From assembly GCF_943734655.1 (NCBI RefSeq), contig NC_071355.1:58651449-58715448 (forward strand): a DNA stretch of 64,000 bases, in the 5' to 3' direction. The notes under the pieces are model-generated. The model was not told where the DNA came from. It saw only the letters and a program-made list of their open reading frames with translations, and ran no database searches. The translations under genes were made by a program, and so were the position numbers. Positions 22,216-31,974 of this stretch are shown piece by piece (the stretch's first letter is position 1; each line of letters opens with the position of its first letter). The DNA comes from Sabethes cyaneus. Taxonomy: Eukaryota; Arthropoda; Insecta; Diptera; Culicidae.

Positions 22216-22532
22216 TATAGTTTTAATAGTTTTAATACGTGGCGCGAAAGCAAGAAAAAGTTTAATACAAAGTGAAATTTTTTTGGAAGGCATCCCCTAG
22301 GCCACTCCCAGGGAAATTTTCTGGCTTCGCCAATGCCAGTAACGGAATGCACGCACAATATTAACTCTTAAGCAACGCTCTAAAAAGTTATTTTTTCCTT
22401 AGCCTCCCTGTGCAGAATTTATTGATTACCCAAGCGTTGGTTTACAAACGTATGTTTTCCTTCCTTCATTTTTCCATCCATTGTTGCCTTGCCAGATCTA
22501 TATCAAAACTTATACTAGTGTTCTTTCGTAGT
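22216..22532. other. Intergenic
   Basis: The 3' flank of the LINE remnant. Nothing else recognised. Confidence 0.4.
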
Positions 22533-22620
22533 CAGGGATGGCTCGATCATTTTGACTCAATTTTAATTCATTTGATAGTACCGTATCAGCCAAGCAAAAT
22601 TTGAAAAAAATTGTATAACT
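22533..22620 (+). mobile_element. Left end of a second hAT-type MITE copy
   Basis: CAGGGATGGCTCGATCATTT followed by TGACTCAATTTTAATTCATT matches the terminal ~88 bases of the MITE at 17.2 kb, including TAGTACCGT and AGCCAAGCAAAATTTGA. No right end was found, so the copy is broken. Confidence 0.75.
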
Positions 22621-22626
22621 AATGAG

Positions 22627-22725
22627 TGTTTATTTTGAATTTAAATTTTTCCCATAATGGACGCAGTTATGTTATGGCTTCACAGGGGAAGGAAATCTGG
22701 AGTAAATTTAAATTCAAAATTAACA
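22627..22725. repeat. Small inverted repeat
   Basis: TATTTTGAATTTAAATTT near 22630 is the reverse complement of AAATTTAAATTCAAAATTA near 22707, separated by ~55 bases. Origin unknown. Confidence 0.5.
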
Positions 22726-23039
22726 TCAATGATTGGGTTTGGGTGACATATAATTTAATGTGGTTATTTTTTTATTTTTCAAGTTTAATTTGTACAAAGT
22801 CTTTTAAATTTTTACACCTTTATTATTTTCATTTTTTAATTGAGTAGGTACAATGTCTTGAGCAAAAGATAATCACAAATTTTGGAATAGATACAGCCAA
22901 GCAAAGAAATCAAGCTGAAATTTCTTTAGAGAAAATTTTAAAATTTACTATTGAGCAGAAACCGCATACATCTAACGTCATTGAAATCGTGAGATTGTGG
23001 CAGAATCGAATGTTTTTGATCAATTTTGCATGTTCAATA

Positions 23040-24090
23040 AACAAATCTACAATTCCTTTGGCATCGTGAGAGTTTGTCGCTTTCGAAGCATTCAAGTTTC
23101 CTGTCAGATCCCTCCCAGGAAAATGTAAACACTTCACTCTCAACTAGGGGGGTACGTGATGCGTCGTGCGCTCCGAAACATTGCGACGCTCTCACAAACA
23201 CCCAGCGAGCAGTGAGGCCTGAAAAATGTATGAACGAACCCCATCGTAGGAATCCGCAGAGCATGCTTGCTAGCCGCTGTCGATTCCACCATAACGCCAG
23301 ACGCCAACGAACCGTCTTGGCGCTAGAGTGCGATCGTACTTTCTTCTGCCCTAGTGTCAGTAGCATTTCGGTTTCTTGTAGTATCTACTAAGCACGTGCC
23401 TTGGTTGTCGTGAGTTCCACGTGCTAATCAAGCGATATTTCGGTAGCTGCGAACTAGCGCATTACACACTGATACAGTTTAGTATCGAGGAGGTACTTCG
23501 GGAGAGTGCCACTAGACGCTAGAAGTAAGACCTCACGCTCGAACGGTGGAGCAGTCGATAGTGAGAGTGAGCGCTTCCAGAAGACCCCAGAAAGGCGCGA
23601 GTGGGTCGTTGATTTGAAAGCAATTTATAAAAGTGTTATTCCGCATTTTAGCACCTCTTAGTACCGTATGGACTGTTGATACAGAATGAAGTGGATTATC
23701 GTGGTATGTTAATTGGTCGTTTTTCTTGGCACTTACCGAGGACCTAGCCGGTCCCTGAAAGTGTCCATTCTGGTGCAATTACCGACAGCTGGAGGATGAA
23801 GATTGAAATAATTGCGTGCTACCTGTGGTTGAAACCCCGTTGAACAGCAGAAGAGTCGATTGCGTGTAGAAATTCATTCAAAATTGGTGATGTCGTGTGG
23901 AGAAGAATTTTTTTGCCGATGGCACATGGAAACACATTACAAAAAAAATGAATGCATAAAGTGCAAGCGTTGCGTTGCGACAAATTTTCCATTAGAGTGA
24001 TCAAGGATCTGAAACTGAAACTGGGCGCTTGCTGATGTTATAAGCGATTATGCAATTGCGTCATGTGCAGGTTTGCGGTTTACTGGTGGA
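23040..24090. other. GC-richer unique block, candidate exon or regulatory region
   Basis: About 1 kb with balanced base composition and no repeat words or terminal inverted repeats, unlike most of the window. It contains several ATG/stop-limited short frames and a TCAGT initiator-like motif at ~23356. No long coding frame exists. The texture resembles a 5' UTR exon or promoter of a distant gene, but strand and function cannot be fixed. Confidence 0.35.
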
Positions 24091-26127
24091 TTCACGCTAC
24101 GCGCCATGTGTTTGATTTACTCTCTTTTTCTATGTGCATGGTTTTATGGTGTTCGGTAGAGAATGACGGTTATCCGATAGAACAGTGAAAGTGACTCGAA
24201 GATGTTGTTGAATGCTCGAATCAGTTCCCATGGCGAAACTTTACAAATGAAATTATGCTACTGTGGTGTAGGTGTTATGGTTCGGAAGTGTTTTTTTGCC
24301 TAGCAATTGATGTTTCGATGTATTCTATGAATGCAACGATAAAATTTAGTTACTCCACTATCGCCAATGAAACATGTTTATATTCTACTACAGGTAACAT
24401 AGAAAGATAATCATTGTTTAGAGATTTTATTCGAATCAAATAATCTTGGTCCCAATGGAAATTGATGAGTGTGAAAGCTCAATTTTTATTTATTTTGAAT
24501 TAAAACACCGACAACCGTTTACTGTTTTACATTAATTTATATCAAGATAAACTAAAAGGATCAACTCGCAATTAGGAAAAGGATTACGTGCAATGTACAT
24601 CCCAAAATTATTTGTGATTGAGTTTAAAAAATCCGTTACATAAAACTTTTACTTAGGCCAAGGAAGGCACAAAATCTTTACAACCGTTTCTTAGTAAAAC
24701 TATACAGGGCTGGTACAATGATCAAACTGATGCGTATTAAAGTTATTGTATAATGATTTTAAATATACTATTAAGAACGCGAAATTGTTCCCTGGGGCAA
24801 TGACAAGTCATTTGTCCATTCCTTCTTCTAACGTCAGCTTCGCTGTATTTTATCGCGCAATTAAATAAATTTTTTACGACCAACCAGTCGTAATATTTTT
24901 TTATTTATTCTTCGGTAATTTTCATCCATTTCAACCGCTTGCTTCTACCTTTTCATTGCGTTATAATTACAACCGAGCATGAGAACAAACGTACGTTATC
25001 TGCTAACAGGTTCAACAGTTCACAGTATAAAAAATTACTCATTTTCTCACTCAGAAAAACTCGCAGGAAACTTCATCATGTACACGGTAAAAATAAACAA
25101 AACCAACTCTTGGCTGAAATAATTGTGTTCATTACTTCTTATCTATACTGTTTTACTTTCAGTCGTTCGTAGCTAAAACAATGCTTGATAATGAATAAAT
25201 TTGATTATCTTTTGCTTTGCTTTTCATTTTATCGAACGCGAGTCAAAATAATCATCACTTTTAGTCTGTTGGTTTCCTTTGCGTATCGATACATCTCTAG
25301 CGATACATATTCCCATCGCTTGAAATAATAAATAAATCTAAAAAATTATTAAAATTTTTATTGTTTACTTACATATAACGATGCCCTATTATTGCTACAA
25401 TTTCGTCTATTTGCTTCTATCTCTATACATATTTGCTGTAGATGATTTACTATTCACTTAGACCCACCGCGGTGCCCGTGCCTTAATCGAAAGATGAAGT
25501 ACTAAATGTCCTTTACCCACACATAGCCCATTTGTTGTAGTGTGTACGTGTTTAAAGTGGTTCGGTTCGGGTTTCTCAACTGTCTCAAAGTTCATGCATA
25601 TTATGTTTTATGTTTCAACTTAATTTCGTCTCGGAATTTACTTTTCTCTAAAACTAATCTTTTCTTAATTTTGTGTCGTAAAATTTTGCTTATTTTTGTG
25701 TACTCATTACCGAGTTCAGCACTCTGATGTATTGTGACGTTGCTCGCGTATTTACCTAATTCCGCATTTCCTTCTCTACTATGAGTAAGAGGCTTGCATC
25801 TGACCGGTCGATGTCATATGCAACTAGATCAGGGCTCGCTCCCTATAAACTTCGCTAACCCCATAGTTACTTTGCTTTACGACTTTCATACCATGAATTC
25901 TCTTCAACCAGGCTCCATTTCTATAATTTTGTTTTACTCGAACTAATTTTCTCAGTCATATCTAAATCATGTCACATTGCTTTTAAATTGGCGTAATTTA
26001 TTTTTAACTCCTACTTATCAGCTTTCAAGTTAATTTACTTTATGTTTTTTGCGTCAAGTAGACATACAATAATAATGATGTTACACTGTTTGCTTATTGT
26101 TGTTTGCAAGAAAAATTATCCCGTCAT
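24091..26127. other. Unique AT-rich intergenic or intronic sequence
   Basis: Two kilobases with no frame, repeat or element end that I can support. Its lack of transposon debris is unusual for this window and would fit a constrained or intronic region. Confidence 0.4.
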
Positions 26128-26281
26128 AAGTGCGCAATCGCTCGTAAAAGTGCTATTTTAGATTGAATCATTGCGGTATCTTCGGTGCTTGGTATTTTCG
26201 TTATATTCCAAGCAATAAGTGCACCAAAGACATCGACACCAGTCAATCTAAAATGACACGTTTATGAGCGATTGCGTACTT
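26128..26281. repeat. Foldback element with 39-base arms
   Basis: The arms 26128-26166 and 26243-26281 (begin AAGTGCGCAATCGCTC, end ATTTTAGATTGA) are reverse complements with about five mismatches, around a ~76-base loop that is itself partly self-complementary (CTTCGGTGCTTG / AAGTGCACCAAAGA). Confidence 0.8.
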
Positions 26282-26577
26282 TTGATGGTAATATTTGCTT
26301 ATGCAATCAATAATACATACTATACATTATTCTTATGACTAGGTCGCATTTTAATTGGATTTGTCTTTTTTTTTCTCGCAATTTTTATTATAAAAACGCA
26401 TCATGCTTGTCACTCTTCCAGTTTTCACGCAATTTATTCTTTATAAATTTTCCAAAAATATATATTTAAATTCAAAGCTAAGGAACCGGCGCATAAAAGT
26501 TTAATTGAGAAAGCAATTCGGCTGATTGGATGCACTGTTAAATAATGTCATTGTGAAAATAAAGCATTACATGTTCG

Positions 26578-27604
26578 CGGTTTTCTTTATTTGTTTGTAT
26601 ATGGACGAGTATGCAACGTTATTCATAGGATGGGAAGGAACATACTGTCCAGTTTAGTTTTCGAAGCGCGTATAGTAGAAATTGTTTCTGAACAGATTCA
26701 ATGCGTCCTTCGTGTAACGCAGTGTGTGGGTGCCATACAATATTGCAATATTCCAGAATAGGTCTTACATATGTAATGTATAAAAGTTTTATTGTGTCCG
26801 GGTCTTTTAAATTATGACTGAAGCATTTGATAAAGTCCAGCATTCTATTTGCTTTGTTAATAATGGCATTGTAATGTTCTGTAAATGTTAGTTTTGAGTC
26901 TAAGATTACTCCTAGATCCCTTACAATTTTACATTTTGATAGAATATTGTATCCTAAGTATATGTCAATAGAGAGAGTTTGAATTTTCCTGCTAAATGCT
27001 ATTGAGTTACATTTTTTTACGTTCAGGTTTAGTAAAGATTTGGTGCGCCCAGTGTTGAATACACTAAAAATATATTTCACGTCGAAGTTACCTGAAAAAT
27101 TATGTGAATATTTTCCACCCAGCTTTTCCTGTACTATTTACGTGATTTTCAGGTAGTTTGCACGCATACTAATGCGTTAGCGTGAAAATCAGATAGATGT
27201 TATTATTTTTTCCAATAACAATCACCTGAAAGTCGCGTAAATCCCTGTAGAGAAATTTACGCGATTTTTCACGTGGAAAGGACGTGTGGATTATTTTGAG
27301 TGTACATTGACTTCATTCTGAAATACTGCGACATCATGGACATTTTTTATTTCCATATATATTTTCATGTCGTCTTCATATAAAAGTACTTTTGAGTGGT
27401 TAAGTATAAACGAAATGTCATTTACGTGCAACATTAAAAGAAGTGGTCCTAAGTGGGAATCTTGGGGAACCCCAAAGGTGATTTGAATAGGGTCCGAGAG
27501 GGCATTATGGAAGCGAACAATTTGTTTGCGTTCCGTTAAATATGACTGAAGCCATTTCAAGAGCTTCGGTTCTATTCCAATAATGGTATGTCTATTCTGT
27601 CAAA
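26578..27604 (-). pseudogene. CR1/Jockey-group LINE, 3' half (family C), interrupted
   Basis: The minus-strand frame 27291-27560 gives KWLQSYLTERKQIVRF, ITFGVPQDSHLGPLL and LLYEDDMKIYMEI, where Y-(A/E)-D-D is the RT catalytic block with the usual Ala replaced by Glu. After a MITE at 27062-27302 the frame resumes as LLNLNVKKCNSIAFSRK, VRDLGVILDSKLTF and YVRPILEYCNIVWHPH to ~26619, followed by an AATAAA-containing 3' tail near 26590. The upstream RT part lies at 30577-31110, beyond a nested RTE element. In-frame stops (near 27575) plus insertions make it a pseudogene. Confidence 0.88.
27062..27302. mobile_element. MITE with CACTMAAAATA ends and TA duplication, inside LINE C
   Basis: The left end CACTAAAAATATATTTCACG and the right end, read inward as CACTCAAAATAATCCACACG, are inverted repeats. 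TA stands at both borders (27060-61 and 27303-04). The 241-base insert splits the family C LINE frame between FQNEVN and LNLNVKKC. TA duplication fits the Tc1/mariner-type non-autonomous class. Confidence 0.8.
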
Positions 27605-27700
27605 GGACCTTAGGTTAACAGCCTACTGTACCAGAACATACAAAAAGTTACCGAAAATGAAAGAAGAAATCTGTCCGGATTATTGGCAACGACCTTTAGC

Positions 27701-28229
27701 ATGAAAACACGGACACGAATCGGAACATGGAATATACTGACCCTTGCCCAGCAGGGCAAGCTGGCTCAACTTGCAAGGGAAGCTAGCCGCCTGAAGCTTG
27801 AAATCCTGGGGCTGAGCGAGGTCCGCTGGCCGGGTACTGGCGAACACAGGACATCATCCGGGCAAGTCTTGCTCTACTCTGGCATACGAGGTGAAAATGC
27901 TACTCGAGAAAGAGGAGTTGGATTCCTACTGAGCCCAGGGGCACATGCGGCCCTGATGAAGTGGGAACCAATAAATGAGCGAATAATCGTTGCCAGATTC
28001 AGAACACGGGTTAGGAACCTTACGGCAATCCAGTGCTATGCGCCAACAGATGCTGCCGACCTGCAGGAGAAAGAGAGTTTTTACAGCCAGCTGAACAGCG
28101 CCGAACAGAAACAGGACCGGCATCAAGAACGCCTTTATCACGACCAGTGATGAAACCCTCGGCAAAGCGCGCAGTGGGCGGAGGGAGTGGATTTCGGATG
28201 AAACTTGGAGGAAGATCGACGAGCGGAGA
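27701..28229 (+). pseudogene. RTE-like AP endonuclease domain, internally deleted
   Basis: From ATG 27701 the frame reads MKTRTRIGTWNILTLAQQGK, then LSEVRWPGTGEHRTSSGQ and IVARFRTRVRNLTAIQCYAP. TWN and LSEVRW are the N-terminal nuclease blocks, the latter holding the catalytic Glu. At ~28090 the sequence jumps into the post-nuclease linker (SDETLG..., REWISDETWRKIDERR), losing the GD.N and D-HH catalytic blocks. The frame then stops at the MITE boundary. No active nuclease can be made. Confidence 0.85.
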
Positions 28230-28634
28230 CCCAAGCAACACAGCTTGTTATACAGTAGTATAACATTACATACATCAGAACTTCTCTATTACCAGAAAAG
28301 CGCAAAAAATTGATGTCTAATGAAACAACAATTGAAAGAAGTATGTATCAGGTTAATTCGTACCATTTTAAAACGTTATTATAGCATAAGCTACAACTTG
28401 TTCTTCCAGTAGTTTAAATTTAGTAATGGAGACATAATAAACACTTCGTGTTGACATGTTAACAAAAACAAACATTATTCATTTGATATGAGCTGTCAAA
28501 TAAATTCATGTTATCACAAAACATCTCAAAACCTTAATAATAACGACACATGTTTTCAAAGTACGTTTATAGTACTCTTAAACGACTACTTTCCATGACG
28601 ATTATTTTCTAACTTGTTTTGTGTGTTACTTGGG
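28230..28634. mobile_element. MITE with CCCAAG ends, inside the RTE copy
   Basis: The left end CCCAAGCAACACAGCTTGTT and the right end, read inward as CCCAAGTAACACACAAAACA, are inverted repeats. The insert splits the RTE linker between IDERR and ETKAGIERARTRS. Bordering GAGA strings allow a 2-4-base duplication, which is not resolvable. 405 bases, non-coding. A single CCCAAGTAACA end at 787 and a TTGCTTGGG at 10972 may be broken relatives. Confidence 0.8.
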
Positions 28635-30565
28635 GAGAGACGAAAGCCGGCATTGAGCGAGCGCGGACCAGATCGGCTAAGACAGCTGCCCGTCAACGAT
28701 ACGCCGAACTGGAGAGGGCTGTTAAACGTGTTTGTAGGCGGGACAAGAGAGCCTGGACTAACTCCCTAGCCGAACAAGGAGAAACCGCCGCCGCCATTGG
28801 TGCTATCCGTTTGTTGTAGGATATTTCTCGCCACCTTAGTGGTGCCAGGATGAATACAAAGATGCCGCTAAAGGACAGAGCTGGTCAGATATTGACTGAC
28901 CGTACAGAACAGCTTAAGCGATGGACTGAACATTTTGAACAACTCTTCCGAGTTTCAAATGTCAGAAACCAACAAAACCAGCAGTGTACGACGCCTACAG
29001 TTCGTCGAATAAATCGCGTGAACTCGGAGGCGCCATCGCTGGATGAAATTGTAGCAGCCATCAAGAGTATGAAATCCAATAGAGCGCCAGGGATAGATCG
29101 TATTTCAGCCGAAATGCTCAAAGCTGACCCATCTTTGTCAGCCCAGATGATGCATCAGCTTTTCAGAAATATTTGGGAAACCGCAACTTTTCCGGTGGAC
29201 TGGATGCAGGGCATATTGGTCAAAGTACCTAAAAAAGGAGATCTAACTGAATGCGGTAACTGGCGTGGCATCACGTTGCTCTGTATACTCTCAAAGTACT
29301 CTGTAAGCTAATCCTCAACCGGATCCAGGAGAAGATCGACGCTACTCTGGCGGCAGCAAGCTGGATTCCATGCTGGCCGATCATGTGTAGACCATATCAC
29401 TACGCTCCGCATTATATTGGAGCAGATCAACGAATTCCAGGACTCTCTTCTGCTGGTGTTCGTTGACTTCGAAAAGGCGTTCGACCGACTCAATCACGAA
29501 AACATCTGGGGCGCACTTGAGGCATAGAGGAGTTCCAGATAAGCTAGTCCATCTCATCGAGGCTCAGTACGAGGCGTTCTCGTGCAAGGTTTTGCACGAC
29601 GGCGTCTTGTCCGACCCCATAAGGGTTACTGCTGGCGTGAGACAGGGCTGCATTTTATCACCGCTTCTGTTTCTCATCGTTATGGATGAGATATTAGTTG
29701 GAACAATTGACAGTAGACCAAATCGAGAATTGCCTTGGAATCCTCTAACGATGTAGCAGCTAAATGACCTCGACCTAGCCGACGACATTGTCTTGCTCGC
29801 ACAACGCCGAAACGATATGCAGAGCAAGTTAGATGACCTCTCCGAGAGCTCCCAAGTCTCACAGTCAATGTAGCGAAAACTAAGTCTATGGTAGTGAACA
29901 CTGACAATGCCACCAACTTCACAGTAGCGGGACAACAAGTAGAGCAGGTAGATGCCTTTCAATAGCTTGGTAGCCAAACAACGCCCGATGGTGGTACCAA
30001 GACTGATATAGTCACACGGATCAGGAAGGCCAGGGGTGCCTTTGCAGGTTTGCGAAACATTTGGCGCTCAAACCAGATCACTCTACGTACGAAAACCCGA
30101 ATCTTTAATTCAAACGTTAAATCCGTAGTGCTGTATGCCTGCGAAACGTGGTGCATCTCAGCGGAGACAACGCAAAAACTGCAGGTATTCATTAACCGGT
30201 GCCTGCGATACATCATTCGTGCCTGGTGGCCTGATAATTGGATATCCAATGAGGAACTCCATCGTCGGTGTCATCAACGGCCGATAGCCACAGAAATTCG
30301 TGAACGTAGGTGGAAGTGGATCGGACACACCTTGAGGAAAGGAGCGAACGAGGTTTGCAGAGAAGCACTCGACTGGAATCCACAAGGACAGCGTAGAAGA
30401 GGCAGACACAGAGGCTCATGGCGACGGAGCTTAGCCAACGACATCCGGGCTGTAGGCGAGAACCTGTCCTGGCGACAGGTAAAAGCCATGGCGGGTAACC
30501 GTCAGCAGTGGAGATCTCTGATTTCATCCCTTTGTTCTGCCGGACCGGCGGACATGGACACATAA
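28635..30565 (+). pseudogene. RTE-like reverse transcriptase and C-terminal tail, frameshifted
   Basis: In order: linker ARQRYAELERAVKRVCRRDK, RT entry NRAPGIDRISAEMLKADPSL, KVPKKGDLTECGNWRGITLL, palm block VFVDFEKAFDRLNHENIWGA, TAGVRQGCILSPLLFLIVMD, catalytic DLADDIVLLAQ (GCC GAC GAC at ~29778), then FINRCLRYIIRAWWPDNWIS, WKWIGHTLRKGANEVC and the end SAGPADMDT at 30565. Frameshifts at about 29285, 29345, 29520, 29755 and 29960 and a stop at 28819 disrupt it. All core RT blocks remain recognisable, so decay is moderate. Confidence 0.9.
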
Positions 30566-30576
30566 ACTAAAAAAAA

Positions 30577-31110
30577 CTATTCTGTCAAATGCCTTACTAA
30601 AATCCGTGTAAATAGCTTCTACGTGGTTGCCATTGTCCATTGCATTCAGAGTAAAAGTTAGAAATTCCAGAAGATTTGAGGCAGTAGAGCGGCCTTTAAA
30701 AAAGCCGTGTTGCTGACTTGTAATTCTGTGTTTTACTTGTTGAAATTTTTTTTCATTTACAATTGATTCAAATAGTTTAGGAATGCAAGAGATTATGGCA
30801 ATTCCACGGTAGTTTCGGATGTCTGATTTTGTTCCTGATTTGAAGATAGGGACTAAATACGAAGATTTCCATATTTCCGAGAATTTTCAGAGACATATTA
30901 AATAGGCATTGTAATGGTGTAGTAAGTTCTTCTGCCAGGTTTTTGAGAAATATGGGTGCTATTCCGTCCGGCCCTGGTCCTTTTGACACATCAAGGCCTT
31001 TGAGTGCTTTAAATACGTCAATTTCTGATAGTAGAGAGACAGATATGACTATAGAAAATTCAGGGATAAATGAGAAATATTCCTGATCGCGGTCTTCTTC
31101 GGTAAATGTT
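30577..31110 (-). pseudogene. CR1/Jockey-group LINE, RT N-terminal half (family C)
   Basis: On the minus strand: DVSKGPGPDGIAPIFLKNLA (RT block 0/1), then pieces equivalent to LVPIFKSG, NYRGIAIISC, QQHGFFKGRSTASNL and TDFSKAFDR (palm motif A), ending at the target duplication of the RTE insertion and continuing at 27604. Frameshifts near 30885 break it. The upstream (endonuclease) portion is missing, cut off by the hairpin element that starts near 31121. Confidence 0.85.
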
Positions 31111-31120
31111 GTATATGGGT

Positions 31121-31974
31121 CATTCCACGGGAAATTTAGTCAAAATTTTTTTTCTCTTCGGAATATTTTTTTACGTTCTTTGTTCAAAAAAATCGACACG
31201 TATTTTTGTATTTCGATGTTACTGTTGGAATTCGTAAGATATGATTTTTTAAAGTATTGTAATGCGAAAAAATCACTATTTTTTAAATACTGATTGTAAA
31301 CATAGTTTGTAATATCAAAAAATGACTTTCTACCAGATGTGTTCACTATGCCACAAGCTTTCAAAATTGGCATACCATACCTCCTCTCGAATGTTTTTCA
31401 ATAGTTAAATAGTGCATTTTTATAAACAATTGCAATTTTTTCAAAGTTGGAACTTTTTTTCTCGATTTTTTTTACTTTAAAATATTTGTTAATCTTTCTC
31501 GAAAAAGCATGCAAAATTTGGAAATGGAGAAATGAAAACTAGAAGCTATGAATTTTTATATCGAAGTGCGCACGTTAATGCAAACGAGCGGACGAACGCG
31601 CGTGCTTCAACGACACATTACACTTAATAGCATCAAAGGCGGCCTCGTTATGAAGCTGCCCGTGGGTTAGAACATCGATTGAGCAACACCGCTCGCTTCA
31701 CATTAATACACGCACTGAGACATAAACACTCATAACTTCCAGAGTTTTCATTTCTCCATTTCCAAATTTTGCATACTTTTTCGAGAAATTTGAACAAATA
31801 TTTTAAAATAAAAAAAAACGAGAACAAAAGTTCCAACTTTGAAAAAATTGCAATTGTTTATAAAAATGCACTATTTAACTATTGAAAAACAATCGAGAGG
31901 AGGTATGGTATAGCAATTTTGAAAGCTTGTGGAATAGTGAACACGTCTGGTAGAAAGTCATTTTTTAATATTAC
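31121..31974. mobile_element. Long-hairpin element with ~290-base inverted arms
   Basis: The arms 31309-31600 and 31680-31974 are reverse complements with scattered mismatches (for example GCATACCATACCTCCTCTCG against its complement, and CCAAATTTTGCAT). They leave an ~80-base loop. The sequence left of the arms starts GGGTCATTCCACGGGAAATT at 31121 and has no counterpart on the right, so the right end is probably truncated. Non-coding. Confidence 0.8.

Larger units (their letters stand above)
27605..30576 (+). mobile_element. RTE-like LINE insertion with 13-base target duplication
   Basis: CTATTCTGTCAAA is present at both edges (27592-27604 and 30577-30589) and belongs to the interrupted family C LINE. 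The insert carries an endonuclease piece, a linker, an RT region and a C-terminal tail in plus orientation, ending in a short A-rich 3' tail (ACTAAAAAAAA). Internal deletions remove most of the endonuclease after ~28090. A MITE occupies 28230-28634. It is the most complete of three related copies here (others at 3.1 and 8.0-9.9 kb). Confidence 0.93.

Noticed and set aside
29564..30563. Minus-strand frames up to 137 codons
   Set aside because: Shadow frames of the RTE reverse transcriptase on the plus strand.
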